A stretch of DNA of 6,829 bases from an uncultured Helicobacter sp. (GTDB taxonomy: Bacteria > Campylobacterota > Campylobacteria > Campylobacterales > Helicobacteraceae): contig NZ_CALBGN010000022.1 of the NCBI RefSeq assembly GCF_937893305.1, positions 1-6,829 of the forward strand, read 5' to 3'. How positions within the stretch are numbered: position 1 is the first letter of the stretch; each line of letters starts with the position of its first letter. Positions 1-5,555 of the stretch are shown here, piece after piece. Made by a program: the position numbers and the translations under genes. Below the pieces are notes generated by a model that made no database searches, was not told where the DNA came from, and saw nothing but the letters and a program-made list of their open reading frames with translations.

Positions 1-2
1 AA

Positions 3-44
3 AATAATAAAGTGGATTGGGGGGCTATAGCAAATATGCTATAA
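3..44 (+). CDS. C-terminal end of upstream gene, probably terminase large subunit (partial)
   Basis: An open frame enters from the left edge and stops at TAA 42-44, giving the tail NNKVDWGAIANML. The other two forward frames close within the first 30 bases, or carry the unsupported upstream extension of the portal gene. A stop here leaves a 23-base gap to the portal GTG at 68. In phages with this gene order the large terminase subunit normally sits directly before the portal, so that is the inferred identity. Thirteen residues carry no diagnostic motif, so the assignment rests on position alone. The frame itself could also be spurious. Confidence 0.35.
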   Translation, partial: NNKVDWGAIANML

Positions 45-45
45 T
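17..45 (+). promoter_or_regulatory. Putative promoter before the portal gene (extended -10)
   Basis: TGCTATAAT at 37-45 is an exact TGnTATAAT extended -10. A weak -35-like TTGGGG lies at 17-22, exactly 17 bases upstream of the hexamer. A start point near 51-53 would leave a short leader containing the GAAAGG ribosome site at 56-61 before GTG 68. Epsilonproteobacterial housekeeping promoters typically rely on this extended -10 rather than on a -35 box. The motif overlaps the stop of the upstream gene. This is sequence similarity only; in AT-rich DNA a chance match is possible. Confidence 0.4.
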
Positions 46-55
46 ATTTTTTTAT

Positions 56-61
56 GAAAGG
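56..61 (+). promoter_or_regulatory. Ribosome binding site that decides the portal start
   Basis: GAAAGG lies six bases before GTG 68 (spacer 62-67). Neither the upstream in-frame TTG at 17 nor the downstream ATG at 95 has a comparable purine-rich site at usable distance, so this site selects GTG 68. Confidence 0.55.
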
Positions 62-67
62 CGCATA

Positions 68-1516
68 GTGAATAAGAAAAGATTTTACCCCAGTATGAGC
101 AGAAGACAAAAAGAAAATATTAATAGATTTAATGGAATGGTCGCGAATCAAGGTGAGAATATATTAGATTTAACTCCCCCTTTTAAATTCCAAGACGCCA
201 GATGTGAAAATGTATTTAATGATTGGGCAAAAAGATTCCAAGATGAATGGATTAATGTTAATGCTAATGTTAATGCGAACAATTCCTTAACACAATATAG
301 CGATTACATAGTTAATCGTGTGGGGTATAGCGAATGTGCTTTTTTGGCAAGCGATAGCATTATCAACAACGCAATTAATAAATATTGCAATGAAATATTA
401 AGGCGTGGTGGTCATATTGTATTAGACATTAAAGACGATATACAAAGAAACGAACTTAAAGATGAACTAAATAAAAGATTACAAGACCTTAAATTTTTTG
501 AAGTTTTAAGGGAAGCAATATCAGTTAGCCTTACTTATGGTGGGGCTTTAATTTTTGTTGATGTGAATGCAGAAGATTTGAGAAACCCTTTATATATCAA
601 AAAAGAGATTTGGTTAAGAAACAAAATTAATGGGTTTAGAGTTGTGCCACCTTATCTTTGCGGCGCAAGTGAAGTAGAAACCGCTAACCCTTTAAGATAT
701 GATTTTATGCGGCCTACTATGTGGGCGGTAAGCGGAAATGCAGGAGTGATACACGCAAGCCGATTTATTCCTTTAGTTATTTTTGAATCTCCATTGCTTT
801 TAAAACCAATGTTTAATTTTATGGGAATATCCATCTGCCAATTTATGAAAAATTATGTAAGTAGCGCAGATACTGCTAGGCAAAGCTTGAGCGATATGCT
901 ATTAAGATTTAGAAGTGAAATAATCAAAAGTGATTTAATTAAAATTAACCCTGAAGAAGCAATCGCACGAGCTAAAGCAATAAATAAACAAAAGAATAAT
1001 AACTCTCTAATCCTTTTGACAAAAGAAGAAGATTATATCCAAAGCATTACTACATTATCAGGCTTAGACAAGTTAATAGCTCAGCTTTATGAAAATGTTG
1101 CTGTTAGCGCAAGAATGCCAGCAGTTAAATTACTAGGATTAACCCCAAGCGGATTTAATGCTACGGGTGATTTTGATTTAAATTCTTATTATGATGAGAT
1201 TATGAGTTTGCAAAATGCAACAATAAAACCTATTGTAGAGCAAGTTTTAAAAATGCTTTGTATGGAAAAGGGCTTAGATATAACGCCGACTTATGAATTT
1301 AATCCAATCACAAAGACAAGCAAGCTAGAAGACGCACAAGTTAAGAATTTAGAAGCTGATTTTATAGGCAAGAATATTATTAATGGAGTATTTACGCAAG
1401 AACAAGGCTTAGAATACTTAAAAGATAATAATATTATAAGTAATAATTTTGATTTTGAAGATGAACCCGAAGAAGATGATTTTTTAAATGAGCAATTAAC
1501 AGATGAAAAATACTAA
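68..1516 (+). CDS. Phage portal protein, DUF1073 family
   Basis: Portal proteins form the dodecameric ring at one vertex of the head through which DNA is packaged and ejected. From GTG 68 the product is 482 residues, a usual portal length. Family hallmarks seen here: an N-terminal helix-rich segment containing the stretch around ILRRGG (about 110-115), the strand GGALIFVDV (about 158-166), and the strongly conserved block ARMPAVKLLGLTPSGFNATG followed by DFDLNSYYDEIMSLQ (about 348-382), which is typical of DUF1073. The last about 25 residues are very acidic. NCBI labels many such proteins 'anti-CBASS Acb1 family'. The Acb1 phosphodiesterase domain with its HxT/HxS pair is not present, and the last 200 or so residues contain no histidine. 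The ORF can be extended to TTG 17 but without ribosome site support. It overlaps the next gene by 14 bases, suggesting coupled translation. Confidence 0.88.
   Translation: MNKKRFYPSMSRRQKENINRFNGMVANQGENILDLTPPFKFQDARCENVFNDWAKRFQDEWINVNANVNANNSLTQYSDYIVNRVGYSECAFLASDSIINNAINKYCNEILRRGGHIVLDIKDDIQRNELKDELNKRLQDLKFFEVLREAISVSLTYGGALIFVDVNAEDLRNPLYIKKEIWLRNKINGFRVVPPYLCGASEVETANPLRYDFMRPTMWAVSGNAGVIHASRFIPLVIFESPLLLKPMFNFMGISICQFMKNYVSSADTARQSLSDMLLRFRSEIIKSDLIKINPEEAIARAKAINKQKNNNSLILLTKEEDYIQSITTLSGLDKLIAQLYENVAVSARMPAVKLLGLTPSGFNATGDFDLNSYYDEIMSLQNATIKPIVEQVLKMLCMEKGLDITPTYEFNPITKTSKLEDAQVKNLEADFIGKNIINGVFTQEQGLEYLKDNNIISNNFDFEDEPEEDDFLNEQLTDEKY
253..276 (+). repeat. In-frame 12-base tandem duplication in the portal gene
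   Basis: TAATGTTAATGC occurs twice in a row (253-264 and 265-276) and encodes the NVNA repeat in the N-terminal part of the portal. Because the unit is a multiple of three, gain or loss of a copy would not shift the frame. Confidence 0.85.
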
Positions 1517-2348
1517 ACAAAAACGGGCGAAGGTATTGCCTAAAATAAAATCAAACTTTGCGCTAGAGAATGACTACAAAAGAAAATTACAAACATTCTC
1601 TAACGAAATAAATAGAAGCGTTTTATATTGGGCGCTTGCTAGGTATAATAAAACATTTGATAAAAATGTATCTAAACAGCTTGCTTTTGAATTTGATGAA
1701 TTATTAAGAGATTGGGGCAAAAGAGCCGATAATTTAGCAAAGAATTTAGCAAAGAAATTTACAAGAAATACAGAAAAATATGTAAATCTTAAATTTGCTT
1801 CCTTTGATGAATCCTTTAATATTAAAAATAAAACGCAAGGTGTTAAAAATCAATTACAAGCAATATATGAGCGGAATCTAGCATTAATAAAGACAATTCC
1901 CAGTGAAATTATAGCAAGATACAGAAGCGCGTTTTTGAATAGCATAGGAAGTTTTGACCAAGAAGCTATTTATAAACAAGCAAAAACCTTTAAAGGCATA
2001 TCCGATAGACGCGCAAGAACAATAGCTAGAGACCAAGCCCACAAAGCAATAAGTGGTTACACACAGGCGCGCGCGCAACAGCTAGGGTTTGAATTTTACA
2101 GGTGGGAAACCGCACACGATGAAAGGGTTAGTAAAGGCGATGGTGGGCATAAAATCTTAAATGGTAGGATTTATAGATATGATACACCAACGGCGATTAT
2201 TGATAGTTACGGGAATAAAGGGCATTGTGGCGACCGCGTTAATTGTAGGTGTGTAGCAGTTAGTATTATCCCACAGCTAAATCAAGAGTTTAAACTAATT
2301 AAAGATGATAACGCAGGTGATTATTATATCATAGTTGATAAGAAATAA
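1503..2348 (+). CDS. Minor head / head morphogenesis protein, Mu gpF-like
   Basis: 281 residues. Minor head proteins of the Phage_Mu_F family (PF04233) bind the portal inside the procapsid and are needed for correct head assembly or DNA packaging. The C-terminal third carries the family pattern in order: RARTIARDQ (about 170-178), GFEFYRWETAHDERV (about 195-209), a histidine followed by LNG (H216, 219-221), and the terminal NCRCVAV (about 247-253). The N-terminal part (1-165) is helical and lysine-rich, and is variable in this family. Before the histidine there is a short insertion (SKGDGG) compared with the usual DERVRxxH spacing. ATG 1503 overlaps the last codons of the portal gene and has no strong ribosome site (upstream is gagcaattaacag), so re-initiation by ribosomes finishing the portal is likely. 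Family assignment is confident; its exact role in this phage is by analogy. Confidence 0.88.
   Translation: MKNTKQKRAKVLPKIKSNFALENDYKRKLQTFSNEINRSVLYWALARYNKTFDKNVSKQLAFEFDELLRDWGKRADNLAKNLAKKFTRNTEKYVNLKFASFDESFNIKNKTQGVKNQLQAIYERNLALIKTIPSEIIARYRSAFLNSIGSFDQEAIYKQAKTFKGISDRRARTIARDQAHKAISGYTQARAQQLGFEFYRWETAHDERVSKGDGGHKILNGRIYRYDTPTAIIDSYGNKGHCGDRVNCRCVAVSIIPQLNQEFKLIKDDNAGDYYIIVDKK
1731..1754 (+). repeat. In-frame 12-base tandem duplication in the minor head gene
   Basis: AATTTAGCAAAG is present twice in tandem (1731-1742, 1743-1754), encoding NLAK twice in the helical N-terminal region. A further partial copy (aaattt) follows. It is frame-neutral like the duplication in the portal gene. 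Confidence 0.8.
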
Positions 2349-2380
2349 TTCAGAATATCATTTTATAGTTATGATATAAT
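2323..2380 (+). repeat. 11-base inverted repeat around the gene junction and -10 box
   Basis: ATTATATCATA at 2323-2333 is the exact reverse complement of TATGATATAAT at 2370-2380. The arms are separated by 36 bases. The left arm lies in the last codons of the minor head gene, and the right arm contains the whole extended -10 motif. A related direct repeat, ATAGTTGATA (2331-2340) versus ATAGTTATGATA (2365-2376), lies in the same place. It could be an operator-like arrangement or a by-product of AT-rich sequence. Confidence 0.4.
2372..2380 (+). promoter_or_regulatory. Putative promoter before the protease-scaffold gene (extended -10)
   Basis: TGATATAAT is an exact TGnTATAAT extended -10, in the only sizeable intergenic gap of the window (2349-2407). 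Its upstream flank is rich in short T runs and there is no recognisable -35. Transcription would start near 2387, leaving about 20 bases before ATG 2408, which include the ribosome site AAGG at 2398-2401. A promoter here would add extra transcription of the scaffold and major capsid genes, which are needed in high copy. This is inferred from sequence only. Confidence 0.5.
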
Positions 2381-2407
2381 TTACCGATTTTTAAATCAAG
2401 GTGATTA

Positions 2408-3682
2408 ATGCATAGTTTTAGGATTTTAGACAAAAAGACTTCTAAAAGAATCAAAGACGATAACGGCTATCTAATCATAAAAAACAACCCTATCGCAAAA
2501 GCTGGAGTGTTTGAATATTTGTTAAGCGAGCTTAAAAGTGGCGTAAGCGAAGCAGATGATAGGATAGTTAAAGTCTATCGCCCTTTTGATGATTTAGTGA
2601 AAGTTAAAGATACATTTGCTAACAAACCCATTAAATTTAATCATAAATGGGTGGGGGAAGATGATAATTTGGCAGATGGAGCAATAGGAAGCTCCATAGG
2701 TATCGATGAAGATAATCTAATGCTAACTGCGGACATAATAATTTATAATCCCAAATTAATTAAAGCCATTGAAGAAGATAATATTGTTGAACTTTCTCCT
2801 GGTTACACAGGAGAAGAAGAATTACAAAATGGAAGATTCAATGGTGAGAATTATGAATATATCCAAAGAATAGTATGTGTTAATCATTTGGCTGTAGTAG
2901 ATAAAGGTAGAAGTGGAAGCGATTTAAAAATACAAGATAGCAAAAATAATATTAAGGAGTTTGTTACAATGGCACAAAAAAGGTTTAAAGATAATCTAAT
3001 GGCACACATTAAAAGATTCTTTGATGAGAATTCCGAACCTAAAAAAGAAGATGATGAGGAAGTGGAAATTAAAGAAGATGATGAGTTAAAAATCATTGAT
3101 GAAGATAAAAGAGAAATCATTAGGGAAATTATGGCAATCTCAGGTAAGCCCGATTCTGAATTTAAAGGTGGAGAAGATGAAAAGGTTAAGACTATCTCGG
3201 AATTAGCCGAAAAGTTAGCTTATAATCCCAGTGAAACAGAAAAGAACGATAGCGAAAGCGAAAGCGAAAGCGAAGTGGAAAATAAAGAAGATGATGAAGA
3301 AGAGATTGTTATTGCAAAAGACAAAGTAAGCGCGGAAGAGTTAGCGGAAGCAGTAGTAGAAGCAACAGAGAGTATTATTGAGAAGAAGCTCACAGAATTC
3401 CAAGATAAGCAAAGAAAAGAACTAAAGAAAATCACAGACACTTATGCAAAAGTAAGTGACACATTAGGAACAACTTTTGATTATCGCGGAATGAGCGCAA
3501 ACGATATTTATAAATTCGGATACGAAGCATTAAGTGGTAACACTTTAGGTAAAGGAATGGACGCAATGACAGCTTTCACAATGATTGCGCAAACAAAAAG
3601 AAGTAATTCTAAGTTTAACGATGTTGCTGTTCCGCAAAGCAAAGAAAGCAATATTTTAAAAATTTTAGATGATAGATATTAA
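2408..3682 (+). CDS. Prohead protease-scaffold fusion, DUF2213 family
   Basis: 424 residues. DUF2213 proteins are predicted capsid maturation proteases that cut the scaffold, and sometimes the capsid protein, before DNA fills the head. Residues about 15-176 show the family pattern: NNPIAKAGVFEYL (26-38), VYRPFDDL (56-63), IKFNHK with candidate catalytic His79, VELSPGY with candidate nucleophile Ser130, and VCVNHLAVVDKGRSGSD with His160. From about 185 to the end the protein is scaffold-like: an extremely acidic, low-complexity middle (205-235, 280-300) including an SE repeat, then a predicted helical or coiled-coil stretch (about 305-350) and a basic, glycine-containing end. ATG 2408 has AAGG at 2398-2401 with a six-base spacer. 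The TAA stop (3680-3682) overlaps the next gene's ribosome site. An internal start at 2969 probably yields the scaffold part alone. The catalytic residues are assigned by motif and have not been tested. Confidence 0.85.
   Translation: MHSFRILDKKTSKRIKDDNGYLIIKNNPIAKAGVFEYLLSELKSGVSEADDRIVKVYRPFDDLVKVKDTFANKPIKFNHKWVGEDDNLADGAIGSSIGIDEDNLMLTADIIIYNPKLIKAIEEDNIVELSPGYTGEEELQNGRFNGENYEYIQRIVCVNHLAVVDKGRSGSDLKIQDSKNNIKEFVTMAQKRFKDNLMAHIKRFFDENSEPKKEDDEEVEIKEDDELKIIDEDKREIIREIMAISGKPDSEFKGGEDEKVKTISELAEKLAYNPSETEKNDSESESESEVENKEDDEEEIVIAKDKVSAEELAEAVVEATESIIEKKLTEFQDKQRKELKKITDTYAKVSDTLGTTFDYRGMSANDIYKFGYEALSGNTLGKGMDAMTAFTMIAQTKRSNSKFNDVAVPQSKESNILKILDDRY
2954..2959 (+). promoter_or_regulatory. 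Strong internal ribosome binding site inside the protease gene
   Basis: AAGGAG, the full core Shine-Dalgarno sequence, lies nine bases before an in-frame ATG (2969-2971). It is stronger than the site used for the protease start itself (AAGG before 2408) and equal to the one before the cement gene. Its position just after the protease domain is what supports a nested scaffold gene. Confidence 0.6.
2969..3682 (+). CDS. Predicted nested capsid scaffold protein (internal start of the DUF2213 gene)
   Basis: An in-frame ATG at codon 188 of the protease gene is preceded by AAGGAG with a nine-base spacer. It would give a 237-residue protein identical to the C-terminal part of the fusion, starting MAQKRFKDNLMAH. 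The protease signature ends near residue 176, so the short product would contain the acidic and helical scaffold region and no protease. This matches the known arrangement of lambda C and Nu3, in which a protease-containing long form and an abundant scaffold short form share one frame. The scaffold would be expected in many copies per procapsid and the protease in few, and a strong internal site would provide that ratio. Seen: the site, frame and domain boundary. Inferred: that it is used. Confidence 0.55.
   Translation: MAQKRFKDNLMAHIKRFFDENSEPKKEDDEEVEIKEDDELKIIDEDKREIIREIMAISGKPDSEFKGGEDEKVKTISELAEKLAYNPSETEKNDSESESESEVENKEDDEEEIVIAKDKVSAEELAEAVVEATESIIEKKLTEFQDKQRKELKKITDTYAKVSDTLGTTFDYRGMSANDIYKFGYEALSGNTLGKGMDAMTAFTMIAQTKRSNSKFNDVAVPQSKESNILKILDDRY
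3251..3274 (+). repeat. Hexanucleotide tandem repeat (AGCGAA x4)
   Basis: Four perfect copies of AGCGAA encode Ser-Glu four times (residues 282-289 of the fusion) in the acidic low-complexity part of the scaffold. Copy number change would lengthen or shorten the linker without frameshift. Confidence 0.9.
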
Positions 3683-3691
3683 GGAGAAAAA

Positions 3692-4219
3692 ATGGCTTTT
3701 CAAAATCAAGCGTATGCAACGCAAGCATTAGGGGTTCCAGGACAAATTTCAAAAGGATTTCACAATTACACAAATATTACTTATGGAATAGCGGCAGATG
3801 ATAATGTTTGTGTAGGTTGCTTTGTGCAATCTAAAACAAGCGGGACGAATGAAAATGAAGTAATTGGGGCAAGTGGGGCAGCAATATCCGGGAAAATTTT
3901 AGGAATTGTGGTAAAAGACAATTACATCGCAAGCAATGGCGCAGAAGCGGTGCATATCTATAAAAAAGGCGATAATGTTGCAATTCTTAATGTAGGAAGC
4001 ATTTTTATTGAGACCGAAACACAAGCAACGAAAGGGCAATATGTGTTTTTAAAAACAGAAAATGGCGCATTAGTGTTTGGTGATAAAATGGTAAAAGCTG
4101 ACCACACATACACAGGGTTTATTGTTTCAAAAGGGCAAGCAGAAGCTAGCGACGGCATTATTGAGATTACCACAGCACAAGCAAACACAATTAACACTAA
4201 TGAAACAATTACAGCATAA
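3692..4219 (+). CDS. Structural cement / capsid decoration protein (Gp24/DUF2190-like)
   Basis: 175 residues, predicted mostly beta and free of membrane segments. Proteins of this kind bind the outside of the expanded capsid and reinforce it. The support is the N-terminal pattern MAFQNQAYATQALGVPGQISKG, typical of the small protein just before DUF2184 capsid genes. It is followed by a glycine/valine-rich beta body with repeated strand-turn units (for example ILGIVVKDN, NVAILNVGSIFIET, YTGFIVSKGQ) and a Thr/Asn-rich tail. Position between scaffold and major capsid genes agrees. Two cysteines (40 and 43) lie close together. The ribosome site AAGGAG (3681-3686) overlaps the preceding stop and has a five-base spacer, so high expression is expected. 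Family assignment is by pattern and position; the exact subfamily is uncertain. Confidence 0.7.
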   Translation: MAFQNQAYATQALGVPGQISKGFHNYTNITYGIAADDNVCVGCFVQSKTSGTNENEVIGASGAAISGKILGIVVKDNYIASNGAEAVHIYKKGDNVAILNVGSIFIETETQATKGQYVFLKTENGALVFGDKMVKADHTYTGFIVSKGQAEASDGIIEITTAQANTINTNETITA

Positions 4220-4228
4220 GGGGAGAAT

Positions 4229-5227
4229 ATGAGAAGAATTGACGCAAGAGAATTAAAAGCTTTAAATCAAAAAGGCTTTTTTAATAGTAGAAGAGCTGAT
4301 GCACAGCCAACATTTACAGCAACAAATATCGGTATGCCTGCAGGCATTTTATCAAGTTTAAATACTCAAGTTGTGGAGAATATCCTAAATTACAGAACAG
4401 GAGATGAAGCCTTAGGGCGTAGGGAAAAATTGCTTGATTGGTCTGATGATGATTACTATACACCTATTGTAGAAAGAACTGGGCAAACTACACCTTATAG
4501 CGATTATGGAATGCCGTTATTAGCTGGTATGAATATCAACTTTAATAGAGTAGGGCATTATCGTTTCTCCACAAAGTTTAATTTTGCTAATTTAGAAGCA
4601 GAACAAGTTAGCAAGGCTAAGATTAATTATAGCGATATGCTTATGAGCGCAACCACAGAAGCAATCGCAGTGGAGTTAAACAGAACTGCTTTTAATGGGT
4701 ATATTAATAACAGCGGAAACTCGTTTTTATGTTATGGGTTATTAAATAATCCAGAATTACCAAGTTATGAAGCGTCAGACAAATTATTATCAGCTATGAC
4801 ATGGCAGGAAGTTATGGCTTTTTTTGCTAAAGCAGTTGGTAAATTAGTAACACAATCAGGGAATGTTATTAATAGCGATTCTAAAATTAGATGTGTTATT
4901 AGCTCCACAGGATATACGACCTTAAAATCAAAATATACCGATTTAGGGGTTTCTGTATTTGAGCAAATACAAAGAACTTATCCTAATATGTATTTTGTTA
5001 GTGCTATTGAATTTGTAAAAGCTTATACTAACCAAGATGTGATTTATTTTATCGGGGAGAGTATGGCAGGTGGAGTTGCTGATACGACCAAGCTTGGATA
5101 TAGCGAGCTAGCATTAATGGGCAATGTAATACAAAACGATTACGGATATTCGCAAGCAATGAGCGCGGGGACTTGTGGTGCGCAAATATTCAAGCCTTTG
5201 TTTATTGTAAGATACAATAACATCTAA
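4229..5227 (+). CDS. Major capsid protein, DUF2184 type (HK97 fold)
   Basis: 332 residues, which build the icosahedral shell. Features matching the DUF2184 family: an early MPAGILSSLNTQVVENIL segment (about 36-53), the ALGRREKLLDWSDDDYYTPIVERTG region (61-85) with its following Ser-Asp-Tyr stretch, YGLLNNPELP (169-178), the central VISSTGYTTLK segment, and the ending AMSAGTCGAQIFKPLFIVRY (about 310-329), which is the usual C-terminal signature. The position after protease-scaffold and cement genes is the expected one. The ribosome site AAGGGGAG (4218-4225) is strong and merges with the previous stop. The gene ends in two consecutive TAA codons (5225-5230). Whether the charged N-terminus (RRIDARELK) is cut during maturation cannot be told from sequence. 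Confidence 0.85.
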   Translation: MRRIDARELKALNQKGFFNSRRADAQPTFTATNIGMPAGILSSLNTQVVENILNYRTGDEALGRREKLLDWSDDDYYTPIVERTGQTTPYSDYGMPLLAGMNINFNRVGHYRFSTKFNFANLEAEQVSKAKINYSDMLMSATTEAIAVELNRTAFNGYINNSGNSFLCYGLLNNPELPSYEASDKLLSAMTWQEVMAFFAKAVGKLVTQSGNVINSDSKIRCVISSTGYTTLKSKYTDLGVSVFEQIQRTYPNMYFVSAIEFVKAYTNQDVIYFIGESMAGGVADTTKLGYSELALMGNVIQNDYGYSQAMSAGTCGAQIFKPLFIVRYNNI

Positions 5228-5239
5228 TAAGGGGTATTT

Positions 5240-5545
5240 ATGTTCGTTATTATTAAGGAAATGGCAGGTTGTAGCTATCATTTAGAAAATAAAACAATCA
5301 CTTTTAAAGGTGGTTGCTTTATGAATGAAATAAGCAAAGACGATTTTAACGCAATCATTAATAAATATTCAGGCTTTAAACAAGCTATTGAAGACGGCTT
5401 TATTGTTGTTTCAAATGATAAAGACCAAAAGAAAGAGTCTAAAGCCGTTGATGATAGCCTGCAGAACATCAAAAATAAGCAAGATATGGATATAAATAGA
5501 AATAAGAAAGCTAATAATGTTAAGCTCCAAGAGGGCGAGCGTTAA
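5240..5545 (+). CDS. Small phage protein of unknown function downstream of the capsid gene
   Basis: 101 residues; I do not recognise a family. It has a short beta-rich N-terminus with two cysteines (11 and 26) around TITFKGG, then a helix (ISKDDFNAIINKYSGFKQAIEDG), a strand (FIVV), and a lysine/aspartate/asparagine-rich, probably disordered tail from about residue 58. Small beta-plus-helix proteins are common between capsid and connector genes and often serve as minor head or head-tail parts, but no function is claimed here. ATG 5240 has AAGGGG (5229-5234) with a five-base spacer. A second in-frame ATG at 5321 (residue 28) also has a fair site, AAAGGTGG at 5306-5313, and could give a 74-residue form. 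Coding status is well supported by spacing and operon position. Confidence 0.65.
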   Translation: MFVIIKEMAGCSYHLENKTITFKGGCFMNEISKDDFNAIINKYSGFKQAIEDGFIVVSNDKDQKKESKAVDDSLQNIKNKQDMDINRNKKANNVKLQEGER

Positions 5546-5547
5546 GG
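5544..5547 (+). promoter_or_regulatory. Ribosome site that sets the DUF4054 start at 5556
   Basis: AAGG begins inside the TAA stop (5543-5545) of the preceding gene and lies eight bases before ATG 5556. The earlier in-frame ATGs fit less well: 5550 is only two bases away, and 5517 lies inside the previous gene with only weak purine-rich sequence before it. The resulting 10-base intergenic gap equals those of the neighbours. Confidence 0.55.
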
Positions 5548-5555
5548 TTATGGAT

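Noticed and set aside
17..67. Upstream extension of the portal ORF to TTG 17
   Set aside because: No ribosome site lies before it, the extension would cover the probable promoter and the end of the upstream gene, and GTG 68 has GAAAGG at good spacing.
54..68. Four-codon ORF ATG AAA GGC GCA TAG ending on the portal start (TAGTG)
   Set aside because: A leaderless micro-ORF is possible if transcription starts near 52, but four codons with no ribosome site are not evidence of a gene.
2067..2076. Ten-base alternating GC run in AT-rich DNA
   Set aside because: It encodes the ordinary Gln-Ala-Arg-Ala-Gln of the conserved gpF domain. It is compositionally striking, but nothing else marks it as functional.
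3251..3274. Hexamer repeat as a phase-variation switch
   Set aside because: A six-base unit cannot shift the reading frame and it is not in a promoter, so on/off switching is not expected.
652..5472. Minus-strand ORFs of 60-79 codons (652-834, 1884-2078, 2884-3120, 3220-3441, 3958-4197, 5278-5472)
   Set aside because: All lie wholly within well-supported + strand genes. Their proteins are low-complexity (for example serine runs antisense to the acidic scaffold) and show no domain pattern.
5517..5555. DUF4054 start at ATG 5517
   Set aside because: It lies inside the preceding gene with only weak upstream purines. ATG 5556 has AAGG at eight bases and fits the regular stop/ribosome-site pattern.
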